Made by a program: the position numbers and the translations under genes | Source: Liolophura sinensis | Taxonomy: Eukaryota > Mollusca > Polyplacophora > Chitonida > Chitonidae | Direction: 5' to 3' | Length of the DNA stretch: 64,000 bases | NCBI RefSeq assembly: GCF_032854445.1 | Contig: NC_088303.1 | Location: forward strand, 10,173,501-10,237,500 | In this document: one piece after another, positions 58,964 through 64,000 of the stretch | Layout of the letters: each line of letters opens with the position of its first letter | Position numbering within the stretch: the stretch's first letter is position 1 | The notes under the pieces: generated by a model | What the model was told of the DNA's origin: nothing | Seen by the model: the letters and a program-made list of their open reading frames with translations, nothing else | The model's database searches: none

Positions 58964-59231
58964 TGCTTGAAATCGCTTTCCAGTTTACCTCAATTAGATT
59001 TTTAATTTACTGTTCATGTAAAAGCTTAAATGGTAGCATATTACATGTCCCCTACCACTCTAGCCTCGAGAGAATTACGTAAAAAAATATGCAGTTATAC
59101 TAATTACTATATATAGTAAATGTCGCTGGTCTAGAATTACTCAAAAGTATGTATTGTCGGGGCATTTAGTACACAAACACGTGAAAACAAAGTAAAGCCA
59201 CACCCGGCCTATGAAAAACAAATATGCGGGT
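58964..59231. other. Unique spacer
   Basis: No feature seen. Confidence 0.4.
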
Positions 59232-59840
59232 TCAAATCCAAATTGTGGCCTCCTTGGCTCATTTGGTTAGCTCGCTAGCGCAGCGTAATGGCCCAGAAGT
59301 CTCTGACCAATGCGGTCGCTGTGAGTTCAAGTTCAGCTCATGCTGGCTTCCTCTCCGGTCCTACGTGGGAAGGTCATGCAGCAACCTGCGGATGGTCGTG
59401 GGTTTCCCCCGAGTTCTGCCCGGTTTCCTCCCACCATAATGCTGACCGCCGTCGTATAAGTGAAATATTCTTGAGTACGGCGTAAAACACCAATCAAATA
59501 AATAAATAAATAAATCAAATAGAGCGTCCGCTGGGGGAGCGATAGATCCAAGGTCAATCCTGGGTCGAGTAACATCTAAGTTGTAACTTCCTCGCTTGGC
59601 ATTCAGCATGAGGGGGATAGTGCAACGACTTGTTGGCCTGTATCAGTATAATGGCTCGGGCGGGGCCGCTTACTTGCATTCGGTAAGGCGTCTCAGTGAA
59701 GCGGCACTAGATAAAAGAGCGGTGGAAATCCGTCCCGCACATTACATGCACCCTAAGGATTCCTTCGTCGTCATATGACTGAAAAATTGTTAAGTACGAC
59801 GTTAAAACCCAAGCACTCACTCATTTGCTCAAATCCAATT
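59232..59840 (+). mobile_element. Composite SINE: family A fused to family B
   Basis: A full family-A unit (59245 to about 59517, tRNA head through (AAAT)n) is followed directly by family B from TAGAGCGTCCGCT (inside its box A) to ACTCACTCATTTG (about 59828). TCAAATCCAAATT at 59232-59244 and TCAAATCCAATT at 59829-59840 match over 12 bases with one gap and flank the whole pair, not either part alone. This suggests the two were mobilised as one unit ending in the family-B 3' end. A family-A insertion into a family-B copy would leave family-B sequence on its left, and none is seen. Confidence 0.8.
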
Positions 59841-60612
59841 CTTCAGCACTCTCCTCCTTCCCGACTCGCCCTCACCCCAACAGCGACCCCCTCCCAAACC
59901 GTGGTCAATTTTCTCTGCATTACGGCTGTCACGTTATAATTAACATACAGGATTGGAGGTAATCACTAGTGTGTGAAACACATGAACAACAAAACAACTC
60001 ACAATTATAGGAGATTTGCTTCACGGCACACACATACACACCATATTGCCGTGCACAGGTGCCAGCCCTTTGTAATAATTGTGCATATTAATTACGGCTA
60101 ATTAATTTCCCGATGGCCAGGTGATTGAATTCTAGATGGCATTTGATTTGATGTAAACTTCATACGTTATATCAATGAGTAGTATAAGGCTGCACACATG
60201 GTCCCACCAGTGCCATCAATCGCTTATTGCGGAATTTGTAAGGATGAGGTTGCTGTTTATATCACGTGGCAGACGGCATGACGTTCACTGACGCTCAACG
60301 GCTAACAATAAAAAGGAATTAACCTCTGCTTTACAACTCATCATTTTCCCACGATTTCTGTGGGTGGGTGGAACTATAAAGTTTCTGACAAATGCAGGGA
60401 TTGAACACGGACAAGAAAATTAACTGACTGCAATTAATAGCCCCAAAACAAACAGACACACAATGTACATACATGCATATGCACATTTATGCGTTTCAAA
60501 TGACAGAAATTGCAAATGTCCGTGACAGCCTTGTAAACTTGTCCATTTCAGATCGCATACAACAATCTGACAGATCACATGCATAAAGATATACTAGCCA
60601 TTGCAGCCGGTA
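59841..60612. other. Unassigned region
   Basis: No gene or repeat recognised. A CACACACATACACACC run lies near 60027-60042. Confidence 0.3.
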
Positions 60613-60787
60613 TATATTATATGTACTTCCTCTCCGGCTGTACGTGGAATGGTCTGCAAGTAACCTGCGGATGGTCGCCGGCTCTGAGCGGTTTCCTCTC
60701 ACCATAATGCTAGCCGCCGTCGTATAACTGAAATATTCTTGACTACGGCGTAAAACACCCATCAAATAAATAAATATATTACATGTA
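60613..60787 (+). mobile_element. 5'-truncated SINE family A with target duplication
   Basis: TATATTATATGTA (60613-60625) and TATATTACATGTA (60775-60787) match at 12 of 13 bases and flank the 3' half of family A (CTCTCCGGCTGTACGTGG to CATCAAATAAATAAA). The tRNA head is missing, as in the 52617 copy. Confidence 0.88.
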
Positions 60788-61892
60788 TTGACTTTCCCAT
60801 CCTGAAACAACTATCTTGGAAACAGTGATAATACGGTATCTGGCCCCATGACTCTTCCAGCTGAGGTTACCCAGGTGGTAACGACTTGCTGACGTTCACG
60901 CCGGTGAGGATCCCCTCTCTACATCCACTCCAGATGTTCAGAATACATTAAAATGCTGCAACATAGGATGTAGTTCTTGTTGGTTTACCTGTAATATACA
61001 CTGCATATATTAAGGTAGAAGCTCTCTTTGTAACCTCTACCCCTATACAGGGAGGCTATGTACAACGCCAAACGAAGTTAAAAATAGAGGGTTCAAATTT
61101 CACTAAGGACTACCTTTATACATTTACCTTGGACCACATGCATACAAGTAATAGACAGCGTTGCGCGTTGTGCATCGATCTCACAGGCGGTATCTCCAGC
61201 TGGACTGGACTAACGAAACTGGCTGCCATATTCAATCCAAACACACTTGCTGAAAATTTTGAATTGCCGGGTATTCAAAACAAACTTTCTTGTCACACGC
61301 AATAATCTGTAGAGCCAGTGCTTGATCCTTGCTATTGTGGTGCATGGGGTATCAGACTAACTATATACTTAAAATATTTCATTTTATGAGAATTAATAAG
61401 ATTCCGTATTTTGACAAAACCGGACAAAGACTAAGGTAAACCACTGCAACTCACACAGCAGTATTGAAAAGGATACAGACGCTGATTGGATGATAGGGAA
61501 GATAGGGATTCTTGGGTCACGCTTGAATGAATCTGATACCATATTCGTGGTTTGCTTAGTTAGCCATAATTTTACGTACAATACACCTTCACAGGACAGC
61601 GATTCAATGTGGCGTGAAAAGCGTTTAGCTGAAACATCCCAGTTTTGTACGGAAGTCTTGTCATTACTGAGAACATCCGATAAGGTATTAAACCAATCAA
61701 ACCATTCTTTACATTCCTAGGTAGACTTCTTCCCAACAGTCCGTACCCAATCTGTCCAGGCTACTTTGTAACACCCGTGGTGTACGTATTTTATCGCTGT
61801 AATTATTTTGAGAATAATTAAAAACTTAACAGCGGACTATCAACCTCAAACAGGGAAAGTAACCGTGTTCGCTAATTAATTTCTTAGTTCAC
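60788..61892. other. Unassigned region
   Basis: Plus frame 61490-61720 (76 codons, ATG start) includes a donor-like GATAAG|GTATTA but no family. No repeats recognised. Confidence 0.28.
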
Positions 61893-62022
61893 TGGGATAA
61901 ACCCACAACCATCCGCAGGTTGCTGGAAAACCTTCTCACGTAAGACTGGAGAGCAAGCCAGCATGAACTCAAAGGGTCATTTATTGCTGTGCTAGGACGT
62001 TAATCACTATCACGCGGTGGGC
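61893..62022 (-). repeat. SINE family A, internal and 5' part
   Basis: Reverse strand: GGATAAACCCACAACCATCC, GCAGGTTGCTGGAAAACCTT, AGAGCAAGCCAGCATGAACT, then a reduced tRNA head ending GTGGGCCC. The 3' body and tail are absent and part of the head is deleted. Confidence 0.85.
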
Positions 62023-63276
62023 CCTAATTGGCAAATATGCTGTGCCCATCAGCATGTTGGGAGTTACCGATATATCGTTTTTAACAGACAAGAAGACTGA
62101 CTTCATGATGTAGTACACCACCGGGACCATTGTTACCTCCCTTGTTCTAACAACACCATTATGCGTCAGTACGAGCTACTTTTCCTTTGACACTCCCCTG
62201 TCATCAGAGGCCTTAAACGGTTGTTAACTGTTAGGTGATACACTTCATGTGATGCAAAATACAACTCGTCAACCTGAACTTTGAATGATTAGGCTGACAG
62301 GTGAGCAAGACTATCTGATAACAGGCAAATGTCGCGCTAAAGCGTGGTTTCGCCTTACATAAATTTCATGACACTGCAACGGAGAGCGGAATGCACATGC
62401 AGAGGCTTTGCAGTTAAATAGGAATTTTTCGTGTCTTAATTGGTTTGTTGAAACACGACATATTTCTCGTTTTTATGACAAAGATCAGGTAGAGACAAAA
62501 AGTGATAATACTGATGCCAAAACCAGACACGATACAACACCAAGTCACATAATATAGTGGTCAACCAGTATACTTGGCATATTCCGCTCACGCTGAGCGC
62601 TAATGGAGATAGTGCCAAGTTTATTGATGTTAAAGGTTTAGGTGTGACAATATTCAGCATCGTGGTTTAATGTCGTACTCACAAAAAGCCCACTTACATG
62701 CACTTCACAGCGGCCAGGTTAGCCAAATAAAACCATATCACAGGTCGTTTGTCAGTGAGGCCAGCTGTTTGGAAACGGCTAAAGTTGGTTCGGCTGCGGT
62801 TTTAGGTGCGCTAGGTGCCTAACGAGAAAAATTTTGGTGGATATCCTGTGACAGGCCTAAACAATCCAACTATAACAAGTTCTTCTGGAAATCTAACTTG
62901 TTTGCTGATCAGCCCTTGATATTTACATCTGAACCACACATGCATATAGGCCTATCTCGGAAGGGATTTGCGCTAAACGAATACACTGGTGAGAATTGTG
63001 TGCTTGCATGAGCTGTTAGTAGACATGTGTTGGGCGAAACTCGTTAGACATTGTGAAGCTGTATGGAACTGTACACACAATGCTGTTCGCATCACCACTG
63101 TGAAAGACTGTTTCCAATGCCGCTGTACATAATGTGCTGCACAGCACCACTGCCACCAAAACCTTACGCCATGCCCTATGTAAAATATTCTTCAATACTA
63201 ACCCTTCAATCAATTAACTAATCCGTATCGGCCTCATTCACTGAACACGTATTAAATGGTTAATTAAATAAAATAC
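62023..63276. other. Unassigned region downstream of the transporter gene
   Basis: Minus frames 62660-62436 and 63213-63016 are open; the second may be part of a long 3' UTR of the transporter. Minus-strand donor-like sites near 62683-62695 (GTGCAT|GTAAGT) close a frame that is open back to about 62773, a weak exon candidate. Confidence 0.25.
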
Positions 63277-63282
63277 TTTATT
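63277..63282 (-). terminator. Putative polyadenylation signal of the transporter gene
   Basis: AATAAA on the minus strand, about 22 nt past the transporter stop codon. This would give a very short 3' UTR, so a later signal may be used instead. Confidence 0.4.
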
Positions 63283-63304
63283 TCCAATCATATATCCACC
63301 GACT

Positions 63305-63435
63305 TTAAGCATGCGCCGATGTGATATCAGTGTCGTCTGCTATCAGCGTTTCCATCTCCATCACAGAAGAGTTCCCATATGCTCGCGAGGAATGACGCAG
63401 ATCACAGAAACACATCCCAAAATACACTAGAATGC
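63305..63435 (-). CDS. Last coding exon, SLC7 (CAT-like) amino-acid transporter
   Basis: A strong acceptor (TTTTTCTTTCTACAG) precedes GC|ATT CTA GTG. The first two bases complete a Gly codon begun in the previous exon, and TAA (63307-63305) ends the protein. The 42 full codons continue the last membrane helix (ILVYFGMCF) and then form a short hydrophilic tail (VMEMETLIADDTDITSAHA). The G-x-x-x-Y-F-G pattern at the start of the final helix followed by a polar tail is typical of cationic amino-acid transporters (SLC7 CAT branch), which carry basic amino acids across the plasma membrane. The tail is shorter than I remember for vertebrate CATs. The exact subtype is not decided. Confidence 0.85.
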
Positions 63436-63713
63436 CTGTAGAAAGAAAAATTTTAATTAAAAAAAAAAACCGTAAAAACAAATCAGCTACATCAAACATG
63501 GCAAATATGAGGGCATTAATTTTTTCAAAGAGCTAGGTTATTAAAGAGCCAGGTTATAACTTCAATCTTCATTTCAGGCAATGAAATATCTCAACTAATT
63601 AAATACAGACGTTCTAGTTTCACGACCAAGCCTCACCAAGTGAGTACGATTTTGCATACTCTTACAGCACGCTTTCCTCACAAACTATATAGGTGATTCT
63701 TACAGGGACTTAC
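63436..63713 (-). other. Intron of the SLC7-like gene
   Basis: A 278-nt GT-AG intron in phase 1: TCTGG|GTAAGTCC at its 5' end and TTTCTTTCTACAG at its 3' end. AT-rich, with no feature inside. Confidence 0.85.
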
Positions 63714-63825
63714 CCAGAGTAACCACTGTAAAATATCCTATTGCACTGCCTTTGTCGACGGCCGCTACCAAGAAAAACACATTTAGCATTCCACTGACGA
63801 GAGGGAAGATGGGTACAAACGGAAC
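63714..63825 (-). CDS. Penultimate coding exon, SLC7 (CAT-like) amino-acid transporter
   Basis: Acceptor TTGTCTTTCAG, 37 codons plus one base, then the consensus donor GTAAGT. It reads VPFVPIFPLVSGMLNVFFLV, AAVDKGSAIGYFTVVTL and joins the next exon as G-ILVYFG. The order VPF-x-P-x-x-P, a hydrophobic helix, D-x-G-(S/T) and a second helix leading to G-x-x-x-YFG is the C-terminal two-helix block of CAT-type SLC7 transporters as I know it. LAT-type members share the VP start but differ after it. Earlier exons lie beyond 64000. The residues after 63825 are intron. Confidence 0.88.
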
Positions 63826-64000
63826 CTGAAAGACAACAGAGTGAATTCCTCAGAAAAATTTAACGGTAAACACTAATGAATTGGGCATTGTTAGATACAT
63901 GTAACACTAAAATTATCTTCTCATTTTTAAATTATTCTTGAATTTAATTAAGTGTGTTGAAATATATTAATTTTAAGATGAGCACTATTAAACAAAATTA

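Noticed and set aside
59224-59778. Several 60-82-codon frames on both strands
   Set aside because: All lie within the composite SINE.

Overview
This window looks like AT-rich, gene-poor nuclear DNA from a mollusc, most likely a gastropod or a relative. No operons, ribosome-binding sites, rRNA genes or CRISPR arrays are visible. The taxonomic guess rests on two tRNA-derived SINE families that I associate with molluscan genomes. Family A has a tRNA-like head (boxes A and B), a conserved body and a tail ending in (AAAT)n. Family B ends in a TTAAGTACGACGTTAAA motif followed by CACTCA-type repeats. The genes that can be seen are intron-split, with GT/AG junctions.

Only one gene is recognised with confidence. 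At the far right, on the minus strand, lie the last two coding exons (63714-63825 and 63305-63435) of an SLC7 amino-acid transporter resembling the cationic amino-acid transporter (CAT) branch. Several other exons are proposed from splice signals and open phase, but without a family: a possible secreted or membrane micro-protein (12847-13101, minus), a signal-peptide first exon (43999-44103, minus), a phase-compatible exon pair (45716-45767 and 45285-45390, minus), terminal exons at 17683-17980 (plus), 35668-35826 (plus) and 38124-38366 (minus), and an internal exon at 28479-28553 (minus). A decayed GIY-YIG endonuclease domain of a Penelope-like or similar retroelement lies at 24197-24559.

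The rest is dominated by repeats. At least fourteen separate tandem arrays with different units are present (about 75, 41, 50/100/200, 37, 38, 47, 31, 29, another 47, 20, 24, 43, 33, 22 and 83 bp). The largest is a roughly 2.6 kb satellite at 7925-10545. Its core is a 100-bp dimer of 50-bp monomers, with signs of a 200-bp higher-order repeat. Pairs of neighbouring arrays show one unit evolving from another (24 to 43 bp at 48-49 kb, 38 to 47 bp at 25 kb). A 281-bp near-perfect hairpin lies at 18123-18403, probably in the 3' region of the 17683-17980 candidate gene.

Layout: 0-4 kb, unassigned. 4-11 kb, SINE pieces, short arrays and the large satellite. 11-18 kb, sparse, with small exon candidates. 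18-24 kb, hairpin, SINE and unassigned. 24-27.5 kb, GIY-YIG relic, 38/47-bp arrays and a full SINE. 27.5-33 kb, sparse with a 29-bp array. 33.8-35 kb, two arrays. 35-46 kb, most of the exon candidates. 47-49.3 kb, family-B SINE and the 24/43-bp arrays. 49-60 kb, sparse with 33-, 22- and 83-bp arrays and a composite SINE. 60-64 kb, SINE fragments and the transporter. Apart from the transporter exons, nothing shows how genes here work together. Most open frames start with non-ATG codons and are consistent with chance.
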